From Alphaproteobacteria bacterium (lineage in GTDB: Bacteria; Pseudomonadota; Alphaproteobacteria; Rhodospirillales; Rhodospirillaceae): DNA of 64,000 nt. Shown piece after piece: positions 9,676 through 18,482 of this stretch. The notes beneath the pieces were generated by a model. The model was not told where the DNA came from and searched no databases. It saw only the letters and a list, made by a program, of their open reading frames with translations. The stretch's first letter is position 1, and each line of letters opens with the position of its first letter. Where the stretch lies: positions 57,173-121,172 of the forward strand of contig QJZR01000020.1 in the NCBI GenBank assembly GCA_003246625.1, written 5' to 3'. A program made the translations under genes and the position numbers.

Positions 9676-10671
9676 TCACTTCTTCTGCATGATCTCGGTG
9701 AACTTCTTGACGGTCGCTTCCTTCTCGGCGATCAGCGCCGGATAATCGACCTTGATCGACCGCTTCACCGCGTCGGCCACCGGCGGCAGGCCGTATTCCG
9801 GCGGCACCTTCACGTCGGTGCGCACCGGCAGGGTGCCGTTCTTGGCGACGATCTCCTGCCCTTCCTTGGACAGCAGGAAGTCGACGAACTTCTTCGCCGC
9901 GTCGAGGTTCGGGGTATTCTTGAAAATCGCCACCGGGCTGGGGATGACCAGCATCTCCTGCGGATAGGCGAGGCCCAGGGTGGCCCCCTTCTTCACCTTG
10001 TCGAGGGTGATGTAGTCGACGCCCAGGCTGGCGAGAAGCTCGCCGGAGGCGGTATCGTCCACCACCTGGCCGGAGCCCTTGCCCATCTTCGCGCCGTTCT
10101 TGCGCAGGGCCTCGAAATACTCCCAGCCGAAGGTCTTCGACAGCAGCGCCACCGACATGTAGGCGGTGCCCGACAGCGCCGGGTTGGCGACGCCGAAGGC
10201 GTTCTTGAACGCCGGTTTCTTCAGGTCGGCCCAAGCCTTCGGGGGGGTCTTGACGAAACGGGTGTTGTAGGCGATGCCCAGCGTCCCCAGGCGGGCCGCG
10301 GTGAACGAACCGTCATAGTCCGGCAGCGGATTGATCGCGCCCTTGGTCTCGGGCGAGATATAGGGCAGCAGCAGGCCGTCCTTCTTCAACTGATAGAAGT
10401 CCGGCACCTCCGAGGTCCACAGCACGTCGGCCAGGATCTTGCCCGATTCCCGCTCGGCGGCGATTTTCGCCATCAGCTTGCCCGCGCCCGCGGACTGATG
10501 GTCCATCTTGATATCGGGATATTTCGCCACGAAGGCCGCCTTCAGGCTGCCGATCAGGGATTCCTTCATCGACGTGTAGACGAACAGTTGCTGTTCGGCA
10601 AACGCGGCGGTTGACATCGCACCGGCCACCAACAGCCCGGTGCACACGGACGCAAGCTTCGCGAGACGCAT
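9676..10671 (-). CDS. Periplasmic substrate-binding protein, Fe3+/phosphonate type
   Basis: 331 residues, first gene of the importer operon. A Sec signal peptide ends about AAFA-EQQ (residue 25). The mature part has the FbpA/AfuA/PhnS-like layout: LFVYTSMKESLIGSLKAAF at the start, LADVLWTSEVPDF, GIAYNTRF and a C-terminal AKKFVDFLLSKEGQEIVAKNG. This fold binds ferric iron, thiamine or 2-aminoethylphosphonate. The twin Tyr residues that coordinate Fe3+ in FbpA could not be placed with confidence, so the substrate is left open. Its start is ATG at 10671 after a short AT-rich leader. Confidence 0.88.
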   Translation of the reverse strand: MRLAKLASVCTGLLVAGAMSTAAFAEQQLFVYTSMKESLIGSLKAAFVAKYPDIKMDHQSAGAGKLMAKIAAERESGKILADVLWTSEVPDFYQLKKDGLLLPYISPETKGAINPLPDYDGSFTAARLGTLGIAYNTRFVKTPPKAWADLKKPAFKNAFGVANPALSGTAYMSVALLSKTFGWEYFEALRKNGAKMGKGSGQVVDDTASGELLASLGVDYITLDKVKKGATLGLAYPQEMLVIPSPVAIFKNTPNLDAAKKFVDFLLSKEGQEIVAKNGTLPVRTDVKVPPEYGLPPVADAVKRSIKVDYPALIAEKEATVKKFTEIMQKK

Positions 10672-10836
10672 GGTTCCACCCCTTTTATCGTCTTTTTTGA
10701 ACGGACAGGAATGTCATAAAACTGCAACAAAGGATGGGCACAAAACCCATTTCCTGTCAATTCGGGCAGACGGCTGAGAGAGGGGGAAGTTGTTCAGTTC
10801 GCAGGAAAAACCCGCCGCGAGGGAACCCGCCGCGCC

Positions 10837-11403
10837 CTACCCCCGGAAGGGGAAATCCGGGATGTCGGCGTTGGCGAGACGGGGCAAAAGCACGTCCTTG
10901 GCGGAAAGGGTCGCGTCCTGCCGCGCCACCGGCCAGGAAATCCCCAGGTCGGGGTCGTCCCAGGCGATGCCGCCCTCGGCCTCCGGCGCATAATAGTCGC
11001 TGACCTTGTAGATCACCTCGACCGCGTCGGTCAGGGTGCAGAACCCGTGGGCGAACCCTTCCGGGACATAGAGCTGGCGCCAGTTCTCGGCACTCAGTTC
11101 CACCGCCAGATGCCGCCCGAAGGTCGGCGAGGCGCGGCGCACGTCCACCACCACATCAAGGATCGCCCCCCGGGTCACCCGCAGCAGCTTGGCCTGGGCA
11201 TGCGGCGGCGCCTGCCAGTGCAGGCCGCGCACCGTGCCGCGCGCGGCGGACAAGGACTGATTGTCCTGGACGAACTCGACGTCGATTCCCGCCGCCGCCC
11301 ATTGCCGCCGGTTGTAGGTCTCGGAAAAGAATCCCCGTCCGTCGCCGAAGCGGTCGGCCTCGACCAGCAACACGCCGGGCAATTGCGTGGGAACCACCTT
11401 CAT
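10837..11403 (-). CDS. rfbC: dTDP-4-dehydrorhamnose 3,5-epimerase
   Basis: 188 residues, the usual RmlC size. It epimerises dTDP-4-keto-6-deoxyglucose at C3 and C5 on the way to dTDP-L-rhamnose. Family landmarks are present: GDGRGFFSETYN near the N terminus, FVQDNQSLSAARGTVRGLHWQ (with the catalytic His), VVVDVRRASPTFG, and YVPEGFAHGFCTL. The start at 11403 has GGAGAAAGAGGA upstream and overlaps the preceding glycosyltransferase stop by 4 bp. It is the last gene of the glycan operon. Neither rfbB nor rfbD is in the window. Confidence 0.93.
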   Translation of the reverse strand: MKVVPTQLPGVLLVEADRFGDGRGFFSETYNRRQWAAAGIDVEFVQDNQSLSAARGTVRGLHWQAPPHAQAKLLRVTRGAILDVVVDVRRASPTFGRHLAVELSAENWRQLYVPEGFAHGFCTLTDAVEVIYKVSDYYAPEAEGGIAWDDPDLGISWPVARQDATLSAKDVLLPRLANADIPDFPFRG

Positions 11404-12332
11404 TCCTCTTTCTCCTTCACCGGCAACGAAACACGGGCCGCGCGCACCGCCGCGGAACAGGCGGACTTGCCGCGCAACGCGGCCCAGGTGCCGCAGAACC
11501 GCGCGGCATGACGGCGGGTTTTGACGCGGGAAAGGATCAGTCCATACCCCAACGCCTTCGCCCCGTGGCGCAACAACAGCGGCAGCGCCATGGGCGCGGC
11601 ACGGCCATGGTATTTCCGCTCCACATGCAGGCGCGACCAGGCCATGTGCCATTGCTTCAGCCAGTCGATGCGGGGATTGGGGCGGGACGAGGCGCCGCCC
11701 GTGTGGGTCACCCGCGCCCCCGGCACGTGCACCAGCGACCACCCGGCGCGGGTGGCGCGCAGGCAAAGCTCGGTGTCCTCGTAGAACAGGAAGATGTCGG
11801 GGTCGAATCCGCCGAAGCGGGCGATGGCCGACATCCGCAACAGCATCACCGCGCCCGAGACGAACCCGGCGCACAGGTCGCCCTCGGGCACCAGATGGGC
11901 GTCGGCGCGCTTGCGGTTGCCCACCTGCTCGAACAGGCCGAGGTTGTGGGAAAGCTCCACCTTGCCTTCGTGGGTCAACAGCGCCGGGCCGAGAATCGCC
12001 GCGTCGGGATAGCGGTCGGCGGCCTCGACCAGCAGGCGCACCGCGTCGGGCTCCAGCACCGCGTCGGGATTGACGAGGAGGCCGAACTCGGTATCCAGCC
12101 GCGCCAGCCCGCAATTGCAGCCATTGCCGAAACCCAGGTTGACGCGATTTTCCACCACCTCGACCCCGGGCAGGGCGGCGCGCGCCACGGCGACGGTGTC
12201 GTCGGCGCTGGCGTTGTCGACCACCACCACCCGCGCCAGTCCGACCAGGGGCGGCAGGCTGGTCTGCAAGACCGCGCCGCTGTTATAGGCGACCAGCACC
12301 GCGCCGACGCGCGACAGGGCATCCCGGCTCAT
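11400..12332 (-). CDS. Glycosyltransferase family 2 (rhamnosyltransferase-like)
   Basis: 310 residues with a GT-A fold: N-terminal VGAVLVAYNSG, VVVVDNASADDT, a NLGFGNGCNCGL segment, the metal-binding region LLVNPDAVLEPDA, and a later FLFYEDTELCLRATRAGW acceptor-side motif. The layout matches WbbL-type rhamnosyltransferases, which fits the rfbA/rfbC neighbours, although that substrate is inferred. The start at 12332 forms an ATGA overlap with the upstream stop; an ATG 18 bp further out is possible. Confidence 0.88.
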   Translation of the reverse strand: MSRDALSRVGAVLVAYNSGAVLQTSLPPLVGLARVVVVDNASADDTVAVARAALPGVEVVENRVNLGFGNGCNCGLARLDTEFGLLVNPDAVLEPDAVRLLVEAADRYPDAAILGPALLTHEGKVELSHNLGLFEQVGNRKRADAHLVPEGDLCAGFVSGAVMLLRMSAIARFGGFDPDIFLFYEDTELCLRATRAGWSLVHVPGARVTHTGGASSRPNPRIDWLKQWHMAWSRLHVERKYHGRAAPMALPLLLRHGAKALGYGLILSRVKTRRHAARFCGTWAALRGKSACSAAVRAARVSLPVKEKEE

Positions 12333-13117
12333 CGCCCGCCTCCGAACCATTTACGAACCCCGCGCACCAGCTTCGCCCCCCGGCGGCCCGACGCCCACCC
12401 GGCGAAGAAACCGCCCGCCGCGAAGGCGGTGCAGGTGGTGGTCACCCACCGCGCCGCCAGGGCGCGGCGGTACTTGGCGACGATGCGGCCGCGCGCCGCG
12501 ACGAAGGAGGCGTCGGCGTTGCCGGGGCTGAGGTGGCGCAGGTGGAAATCCACGACATAGGCGCCGTATCCCAGCAAATCGGCGATCAGGCAAAGATCCG
12601 CGCCGTACAGGTGGAAGCCGCCGACATCCGCCGACAGCGCCAGGTTGGCGGAACGCCGCACGGCGAGGAAATTCTCGTCGAGGGAGCGGACCCGCGACGG
12701 CAACCGCCCACGGCGGACGTCCTCGCCGTGCGGGTCGCTGATGCGGATGCACAGGTTGCCGGCCGCGTCGCCCCCGGCGTTGCCGAGGACGCCCCAATCC
12801 GCGTGCTGCCGATCCATTTCCGCGACGATGGCGTCCAGGCGGTCGATGCCGTCGTCGAGCAGACGGATGTCCTGATGGCACAGGATGATCACCCGTCCCC
12901 GCGCCGTGGACAGGAACAGGTTCAAACCGGCGAACGCGTCGAAGCGGTTGTCCCGCGCGTTGTCGAGGGTAAGGAACTCGCACTCCGGCTCGACGAAGCC
13001 CGCGGCAAGGAAGGAAGCCCGCATCTCCCGATAGTCGTCCCAGCGGGTGACCAGGGTGCAGATGGAATAGCGCACCTCTTCGTCCCGATAACGAGCTGCG
13101 GCGTCGATTTCGCTCAT
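12329..13117 (-). CDS. Probable GT-A-type glycosyltransferase of the glycan cluster
   Basis: 262 residues. The pattern CTLVTRWDDYREMRASF, EFLTLDNARDNRFDAFAGLN and GRVIILCHQDIRLLDDG resembles the nucleotide-sugar binding half of family-2-like transferases, where the usual DxD is represented by HQD. GGFHLYGADLCLIADLLGY plays the part of the acceptor-side ED motif. Divergence makes the family call tentative. It is coupled at both ends by ATGA overlaps, to the methyltransferase upstream and the family-2 transferase downstream, so it very likely acts in the same polysaccharide pathway. Confidence 0.7.
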   Translation of the reverse strand: MSEIDAAARYRDEEVRYSICTLVTRWDDYREMRASFLAAGFVEPECEFLTLDNARDNRFDAFAGLNLFLSTARGRVIILCHQDIRLLDDGIDRLDAIVAEMDRQHADWGVLGNAGGDAAGNLCIRISDPHGEDVRRGRLPSRVRSLDENFLAVRRSANLALSADVGGFHLYGADLCLIADLLGYGAYVVDFHLRHLSPGNADASFVAARGRIVAKYRRALAARWVTTTCTAFAAGGFFAGWASGRRGAKLVRGVRKWFGGGR

Positions 13118-13770
13118 TTCCGGCCGCACACGACGAATTGGGTGGCATAGAACTCCAGCATCCGCCCGCCGCTCAGACGGGTGAGAAGCCATTTCAGAGT
13201 CCAGGGTTTGATCCGCGCCAGGGGGTTCACCCGCTCGACCGTCAGGCCCGCCCCGGCGACCAGGGCGACGGCGGACCGCCGGGTGAAGAACCGCAGATGG
13301 GTGCGGTCGAGAATGCCGTTGTCGCGGTATTCCCAGACGCCGCGAAAGATCAGGTCGGCGAGGATGCGGTGATTGCGGATGTTGGGCAGGCTGGCGACCA
13401 GAACGCCGCCGGGCGCCAGCAACGTCGCCAGCCGCGCCGCCGTCTGCCAGGGATCGACCAGATGTTCCAGCACGTCCAGGCACAGCACCGCGTCGAGCGA
13501 GCCCGCCGCGATGTCGAGGTCCAGGCTTTCGACGTCGCCCTGCCAGACCCGGTCGGCCACCTGCCGCGCCTGTTCCGCCGCGGCGGGAACGAATTCGACG
13601 CCGCCCGCCCAACTGCACAGCCCCTGCTGCCGAAGGTAGCGCAGCGTGGCGCCGGTGCCGCAGCCGACCTCGAGAACCCGGCTCTGCGGTTTCAGGAACG
13701 GCGCGACGTCCCGCCGCTCCGCGCTGTGGTAGGCAAGTTCGGTGGGAACGTCCGGCATCATGCTGGACAT
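13114..13770 (-). CDS. SAM-dependent class I methyltransferase
   Basis: 218 residues. Motif I is VLEVGCGTGATLRYL, motif II lies around VWQGDVESLDL, and motif IV is DAVLCLDVLEHLVDP, all typical of the Methyltransf_11/23 Rossmann fold. The HLRFFTRRS segment is common in methyltransferases that modify cell-surface glycans or their lipid carriers. The ATG overlaps the rfbA stop by one base (TGATG). The substrate is probably a sugar or glycan intermediate of this operon, by context only. Confidence 0.85.
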   Translation of the reverse strand: MSSMMPDVPTELAYHSAERRDVAPFLKPQSRVLEVGCGTGATLRYLRQQGLCSWAGGVEFVPAAAEQARQVADRVWQGDVESLDLDIAAGSLDAVLCLDVLEHLVDPWQTAARLATLLAPGGVLVASLPNIRNHRILADLIFRGVWEYRDNGILDRTHLRFFTRRSAVALVAGAGLTVERVNPLARIKPWTLKWLLTRLSGGRMLEFYATQFVVCGRK

Positions 13771-14642
13771 CAGGCGTCCCCCTCGGCCAGCACCCGCCGC
13801 AGATAGGCGGCCAGGGAAATCGGCGCGGACGCGGCCAGGCGCTGCAACTGCTCGGCGTCGATATAGCCCTTGCGGAAGGCGATTTCCTCCAGGCAGGCGA
13901 TCTGCAAGCCCTGGCGCATCTCCACCGAGTGAACGAACTGCGAGGCCTGCAACAGGCTTTCGTGGGTGCCGGTGTCCAGCCAGGCGAAGCCGCGCCCCAG
14001 CTTCACCACGTCGAGGCTTCCCTCCGCCAGATAGGCGGCGTTGATGTCGGTGATTTCCAGCTCGCCGCGCGGCGAGGGCTTAAGACCGGCGGCGATCTCC
14101 ACCACCCGCGAATCATAGAAGTAAAGACCGGTGACCGCCCAGTTGCTGACCGGCGAACGCGGCTTTTCCACCACGCGGCAGGCCCGCCCTTCGGTGTCGA
14201 AATCGACCACGCCGTAACGCTCCGGGTCCGACACCCAATAGGCGAACACCCGCGCGCCCTCGGTCATCGCCGCGGCGTTGGACAGAATCTCGACCAGGCC
14301 ATGGCCGTGATAGATGTTGTCGCCGAGAACCAGGGCGGACGGACCGTCGCCGATGAAGTCGCGGCCGATCAGGAAGGCCTGCGCCAGCCCGTCGGGCGAG
14401 GGCTGCACCGCGTATTCGATGGACATTCCCCACTGCGAACCGTCGCCCAGCAGGCGGCGGAACAACGGCTGGTCGGCGGGGGTGGTGATCAGCAGCACCT
14501 CGCGGATGCCCGCCAGCATCAGGGTGGACAGCGGGAAGAAGATCATCGGCTTGTTGTAGACCGGCAGCAGTTGCTTGCTGACCACCTGAGTCACCGGATG
14601 CAGCCGGGTTCCGGCTCCTCCGGCAAGCACGATCCCCTTCAT
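13770..14642 (-). CDS. rfbA: Glucose-1-phosphate thymidylyltransferase
   Basis: 290 residues, full length for RmlA. It makes dTDP-glucose from glucose-1-phosphate and dTTP. Motifs: the nucleotidyltransferase loop [49 protein letters not shown], and [19 protein letters not shown]. It is the first gene of a five-gene, overlap-coupled glycan operon running down to rfbC, and its ATG follows GAAGGGGGAAGGG. With rfbC it implies dTDP-6-deoxyhexose supply for surface polysaccharide. Confidence 0.95.
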   Translation of the reverse strand: MKGIVLAGGAGTRLHPVTQVVSKQLLPVYNKPMIFFPLSTLMLAGIREVLLITTPADQPLFRRLLGDGSQWGMSIEYAVQPSPDGLAQAFLIGRDFIGDGPSALVLGDNIYHGHGLVEILSNAAAMTEGARVFAYWVSDPERYGVVDFDTEGRACRVVEKPRSPVSNWAVTGLYFYDSRVVEIAAGLKPSPRGELEITDINAAYLAEGSLDVVKLGRGFAWLDTGTHESLLQASQFVHSVEMRQGLQIACLEEIAFRKGYIDAEQLQRLAASAPISLAAYLRRVLAEGDA

Positions 14643-14722
14643 CCCTTCCCCCTTCGCATGACACGGTTTCTTCCGTCTGGGCGGCACGCTAGCACAAAGC
14701 CCCGGCGCCGACAAACCACGCC

Positions 14723-15649
14723 CTATGATTGTTCGCGCGCCCGCCGCGCCGCATAGGCCCGCAGGTGAATCGCCGCCAGGGCGAGAACCGGCGCCTCCTC
14801 CGGGGCTTCGGCGCGCTCCAGCAACGCCGCCAGGATGTGTTCGCCCTCGGTCGCCTGGCCGCGTTCCACGTCGCGCAGCATCGAGGCCATCATCGTCGAC
14901 TTCGGCGACAGCAGGAAGGTCTCGCGCTGCTTCGCCAACGCCGCGCCGGGCGGGAAGCCGTTGGCCGTGGCGATCGCCGCGCACTCGTCGAACAGGGCGG
15001 AAACGATCCCCGCGCCGCCCGCCGCCAGAACGTCGCATACCGCCGCGCGCATCAGGCAGGTGATCCCCGCGCAAACCGCGATGAACACCCACTTGTCCCA
15101 CATCTCGTGCATGATGTCGGGGCTTTTGCGCAGGGTGAACCCCGCGCCGGACAACGCCGCCGCCACCGCCTGGGCGCGCGCCGAATCCGCGTCGTCGCGG
15201 TCGCCGAACGCCACGTTCTGCAATTCGTTGTAGTGCTGAATCCGCCCCTCGGCGTCGAGCCCGGCGGAAATCTGGCACAGGCCGCCCAGAACCTTCTCCC
15301 GCCCGAAACGGGCGTCCAGGGCGTCGATGTGGTCCATGCCGTTCAACAGCGGCAGGATCAGGGTCTTCGGCCCCACCGCCGGGGCGAAGGAATCCATCGC
15401 CGAGGCCAGGTCGTAGGCCTTGCAGCTGAGGAAAATCAGGTCGAAGGGCCGGTCCAGCCGGTCGGCGGTGACCAGCGCGGGCGCGGGATTATGATAGTCG
15501 CCGAGCGGGCTTTCAATGCACAGGCCGGTCTTCGCCAGACGCTCCGCCCGCGCCGGACGCACCAGGAAGGTGACGTCGCGCCCCGCCTGCGCCAAACGTC
15601 CGCCGAAATAGCCGCCGATGCCGCCGACCCCAACCACCAGAATGCGCAT
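14723..15649 (-). CDS. Ketopantoate reductase family protein (ApbA/PanE)
   Basis: 308 residues. The N-terminal Rossmann motif [22 protein letters not shown] binds NADP(H), the C-terminal domain carries [17 protein letters not shown], and the family Lys is in FLSCKAYDL. PanE reduces 2-dehydropantoate to pantoate, but bacteria often hold several paralogues and this one is not beside pan genes. It stands divergent from a PuuR-like regulator. The start at 15649 has GGGAGGCGG upstream; the open frame extends 57 bp further without a better site. Confidence 0.85.
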   Translation of the reverse strand: MRILVVGVGGIGGYFGGRLAQAGRDVTFLVRPARAERLAKTGLCIESPLGDYHNPAPALVTADRLDRPFDLIFLSCKAYDLASAMDSFAPAVGPKTLILPLLNGMDHIDALDARFGREKVLGGLCQISAGLDAEGRIQHYNELQNVAFGDRDDADSARAQAVAAALSGAGFTLRKSPDIMHEMWDKWVFIAVCAGITCLMRAAVCDVLAAGGAGIVSALFDECAAIATANGFPPGAALAKQRETFLLSPKSTMMASMLRDVERGQATEGEHILAALLERAEAPEEAPVLALAAIHLRAYAARRAREQS

Positions 15650-15743
15650 TTCCGCCTCCCTTGCCGCGTGAGGGTCCAGCCTATGCCGAGCCCGGAAAAA
15701 TGCCAAGTTCGGACTGGACCGAAGGGACTTTTCCCCTAAGATG

Positions 15744-15755
15744 GAAACCGCCTAA
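15744..15755 (+). promoter_or_regulatory. Candidate operator element GAAACCGCCTAA upstream of the PuuR-like gene
   Basis: The 12-mer lies 16 bp before the regulator start codon, a position suited to autoregulation. The identical 12-mer occurs at 26076-26087 upstream of the gabD-gabT operon, and a related TCTGCCTAAA lies at 22971-22980 upstream of the pot operon. Function is inferred from position and recurrence only. Confidence 0.4.
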
Positions 15756-15770
15756 GTCTGCGGGGAAGTT

Positions 15771-16337
15771 ATGGATTTCGATGTCGGAACACGGTTGCGG
15801 ATGGTGCGCGAGGCGGCCGGTCTGTCGCAGCGCGAACTGGCGCGCCGCGCGGGCGTCACCAACGGCACCATCTCGCTGATCGAACAGAACCGCAACAGCC
15901 CCTCGGTGGCCAGCCTGCGCAAGGTGCTGGAAGGCATCCCGATGACCCTGTCGCAGTTCTTCAGCCAGGAAATCCCCGGCGAGGAACGCATCGTCTTCTC
16001 CCAGGACGAACTGATCGAAATCGCCTGCGAGATCGAACGCAAAAGCGCGGGCGCCATCTCCTATCGCCAGGTCGGCGACGCCGGGAAACACCAACTGCAA
16101 ATCCTGTTCGAAAGCTATCAGCCCGGCGCGGATACCGGGCGCTCCATGCTGCAACACGACAGCCACGAGGGCGGCATCGTCATCTCGGGCCGCTTCGAAC
16201 TGACCGTCGACGACCAAAAATTCATCCTCGGCCCCGGCGATTCCTACCTGTTCGACAGCCGCCAGGCGCACCGCTTCCGCAACCCCTTCGACGAACCCTG
16301 CACCATCGTCTCCGCCTGTACCCCGCCGTACCTGTAG
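15771..16337 (+). CDS. XRE-family HTH regulator with C-terminal cupin (PuuR-like)
   Basis: 188 residues, the typical size of PuuR-type regulators. The N-terminal helix-turn-helix is LRMVREAAGLSQRELARRAGVTN followed by GTISLIEQNRNSPSVASLRKVLEG. The C-terminal cupin is LQHDSHEGGIVISGRFELTV...LGPGDSYLFDSRQAHRFRNP. E. coli PuuR represses putrescine catabolism and is released by putrescine. The neighbouring pot-type ABC operon and gabDT are its likely targets. ATG at 15771 follows GGGGAAG. A 12-bp element (GAAACCGCCTAA) just upstream also occurs ahead of gabDT. Confidence 0.88.
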   Translation: MDFDVGTRLRMVREAAGLSQRELARRAGVTNGTISLIEQNRNSPSVASLRKVLEGIPMTLSQFFSQEIPGEERIVFSQDELIEIACEIERKSAGAISYRQVGDAGKHQLQILFESYQPGADTGRSMLQHDSHEGGIVISGRFELTVDDQKFILGPGDSYLFDSRQAHRFRNPFDEPCTIVSACTPPYL

Positions 16338-16734
16338 GCGCGGAAACAAAAAGCCCGGGCGCCGCCCGGACCCGCAAGGGAAAAACCTTGCGAGGGGTCG
16401 CGGCCCCCTCGCGCACCCCATTCCCTTTCCTTCCCGAGAGCCCCCAGCCCCCGCCGCGCGGCCCCACCGCCTTATCGCGCTCCGCGCCAAAACAAAACCG
16501 GCGGCTATGCGCCCTTTTCGGTCCTTCGCCTGCGCTCGGAATTCGCCCGAAACCAGACGTTGGTCTTGGCCCGTGTTCCCACGCAGAGTTGTTCTGGCTT
16601 AGCCAGCACCCCCGCAGTAGCCTCAACTGAGAATCAGTACATCGTCAGGCGCTTGGTTTTTCGGAAACAGCGCGTCTTTGTTTTTCTATGACGGGCTCCA
16701 CCAAATTTTGGGGGAGCTTTCGGGGACCACAGCA
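16338..16734 (+). repeat. Non-coding region with hairpin-forming dispersed repeat (copy A)
   Basis: About 400 bp without a gene. It starts with a perfect CCGGGC-GCC-GCCCGG hairpin (16355-16369), then GCGAGGGG-N7-CCCCTCGC (16390-16412) followed by GCGCACCCCATTCC, and further on TTATCGCGCTCCGCGC. The hairpins are probably the terminator of the regulator gene. Related copies occur at about 18436-18475 and 46781-46934, each just downstream of a stop codon. The right part turns AT-rich and should hold the promoter of the HNH gene. Confidence 0.7.
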
Positions 16735-17412
16735 ATGGCACAAAAAATTTGGCGGGACACGGTCGTCGAAGCCTTGGAATTTTTGGGCGGAGAAGCGCAC
16801 CTAAGCGAGATCTACCAATCCGTCCAACGTATTAGGAGCGAACTTCCCAGGACATGGCAAGCCATCGTGCGACGCGAGCTGGAATACAATTCGAAGGACT
16901 CACAAAGTTATCAGGAACGGCACGACCTCTTCTACAGCACCAAGGGCGTCGGCGAGGGGCGATGGGGGTTGTGGAACTATTTGACTCCTCCTGCGGCGGA
17001 TTTGCCGCCCGAAGCCGATAGCCCCTACGCTACTCCTGGGAAAATCCTGGTGAAGGCGTATCGCATCCTGCGAGACACGGCGCTGGCCAGGAAGCTCAAG
17101 ATCGCCCACGACAACCGTTGCCAGATCTGCGGGACTCGGCTCTTAGCGAAGAACGGCCAGGGCTATTCCGAAGCGCATCATATCAAGCCGCTCGGAGCAC
17201 CTCACCACGGGCCGGATTCTCCGGACAACATCATCGTTCTTTGCCCAAACCATCATGCGCAGATGGACCTCGGCGCCATTTCGATCTCTCTCGGCCAGAT
17301 CAAACTGACTTCGGAGCATGCTATCAGCCAAGAATTTATCGACTACCACAACCAGACAATTGCCGCCGCCCCCTCCTCCGACGAAGACCACCCGCAGAGC
17401 CAAGGTTCATGA
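16735..17412 (+). CDS. HNH endonuclease with N-terminal winged-helix-like domain
   Basis: 225 residues. The C-terminal half is an HNH nuclease: a zinc-binding CQICG, the catalytic SEAHHIKPLGAP, and CPNHHAQMD with the second Cys pair completed. The N-terminal ~80 residues (WRDTVVEALEFLGGEAHLSEIY...) look like the winged-helix module often fused to restriction-type nucleases. The ATG at 16735 is preferred; a TTG 57 bp upstream is possible. Standalone HNH proteins of this build occur in defence and mobile loci. No methyltransferase partner is nearby, so restriction activity is not shown. Confidence 0.85.
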   Translation: MAQKIWRDTVVEALEFLGGEAHLSEIYQSVQRIRSELPRTWQAIVRRELEYNSKDSQSYQERHDLFYSTKGVGEGRWGLWNYLTPPAADLPPEADSPYATPGKILVKAYRILRDTALARKLKIAHDNRCQICGTRLLAKNGQGYSEAHHIKPLGAPHHGPDSPDNIIVLCPNHHAQMDLGAISISLGQIKLTSEHAISQEFIDYHNQTIAAAPSSDEDHPQSQGS

Positions 17413-17793
17413 CATCGGATTCATCCGAACACTCCGGAGACGGCAGGCGGACTGGTTTTGATTATCGACCGACGACTTCAGCGACTGATCTGCTACGAGA
17501 ACCTTCACCCAAGTGAACGTTGCGGGCGCGTCATCTCTGGCTTGCCTTATACCACATAGTCGCCGGTCTCTCCTTCCGGCCCGATTTCGCCAAACGCCCA
17601 TCATGGTCGTTACGCGGACCTGGGCCAATCCAGATGAGCGACATTCGGTCACAGTTAGCGCCGAAATCCTGTATGCTTGTCGTGATCTACAGGCTGAGGA
17701 TCGTTAATAGCAGTTGGGGGACACGAAGATGGCTCATGACGTAGTATCGTTCTGGAAAACAATCAACAATATATCTGGCTGGAGCCGTTTGTA
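17413..17793. other. Intergenic region with no recognisable gene
   Basis: About 380 bp. Short open frames exist on both strands, but none has a convincing ribosome site, domain or codon pattern. Base composition falls from GC-rich to AT-rich towards the small membrane protein, whose promoter should lie near the right end. Confidence 0.5.
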
Positions 17794-18213
17794 ATGGATT
17801 ATATACTTTCATTAATTAATAAATATGGCCATGCCTTCAGCGAAATAGGCGCTGTAATCGCCTTCGCGTGGTCGGTATGGCAATTTTTTTCTGTGCGCTC
17901 CCGCGATGCTCGCAGCAGAGACTTTGAGAATTTTCACCGTCTCGTCAAAGATCTTGTTGAGCCACCATCTAATGGTGCTTCTCCATATATAGATCGACAA
18001 TGCGCTGTTATTTTTGAGCTCCGTTTTTTCCCTCGCTATTATCCTTTTACACTTCGCATGTTACATGGACTAAAGAGAAATTGGCAATTATCGGAAGATA
18101 AATACCCCAGATTACTCGAAGAAATAGAGATCACGATAAATTTCATTGAAAAAAGTTCCAATACGCTATCTTGGCGAGGTTCCCGTAAGTTTATATTTTT
18201 GTCTTCTGTTTAA
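17794..18213 (+). CDS. Small hypothetical membrane protein
   Basis: 139 residues, AT-rich codons unlike the flanking genes. One N-terminal membrane helix is predicted (about residues 13-32, FSEIGAVIAFAWSVWQFF), followed by a charged cytoplasmic part (RDARSRDFENFHRLVKDL...) and a helical C terminus. There is no recognisable family and the ribosome site before ATG 17794 is weak. It lies with the HNH nuclease between inverted copies of a hairpin repeat, so both may have arrived together. It could be a small membrane-bound toxin or sensor, but nothing proves this. Confidence 0.55.
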   Translation: MDYILSLINKYGHAFSEIGAVIAFAWSVWQFFSVRSRDARSRDFENFHRLVKDLVEPPSNGASPYIDRQCAVIFELRFFPRYYPFTLRMLHGLKRNWQLSEDKYPRLLEEIEITINFIEKSSNTLSWRGSRKFIFLSSV

Positions 18214-18435
18214 TCTTGATGTTGAATATCCAGCTTTAGGCCGGAGTGACCGGCGGCGAAGGGTCAAGTTTTGCCGAGGTCATTGTCGGCGTCTGCTTAC
18301 CCCATTTCGCAGTCAAACAGGGGATATTCCCCTCACGGCCCCATCCACGTCATTCCAGGTTTTGCGCGAAGCGCTGTCGAATCCTAGCGCAACGCAAGGG
18401 GTTTCCGGGTTTGCGATGAAACAGGGAACGGGATC

Positions 18436-18475
18436 AAAGGGGCCGCGCCCCTTTGCGGGTCCGGGCGGCGCCCGG
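18436..18475 (-). terminator. Terminator hairpins of the pot-type operon (dispersed repeat copy B, inverted)
   Basis: Two hairpins lie just past the stop of the minus-strand permease gene: CCGGGC-GGC-GCCCGG (18461-18475) and AAAGGGG-N5-CCCCTTT (18436-18454). A 23-bp block starting with the CCGGGC palindrome is identical, in inverse orientation, to one at 16355-16377 downstream of the regulator. Confidence 0.7.
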
Positions 18476-18482
18476 TCTGGTG

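Noticed and set aside
17520..17744. Short open frames between the HNH gene and the small membrane protein
   Set aside because: Overlapping frames on the same strand with similar length, no ribosome site and no conserved features.
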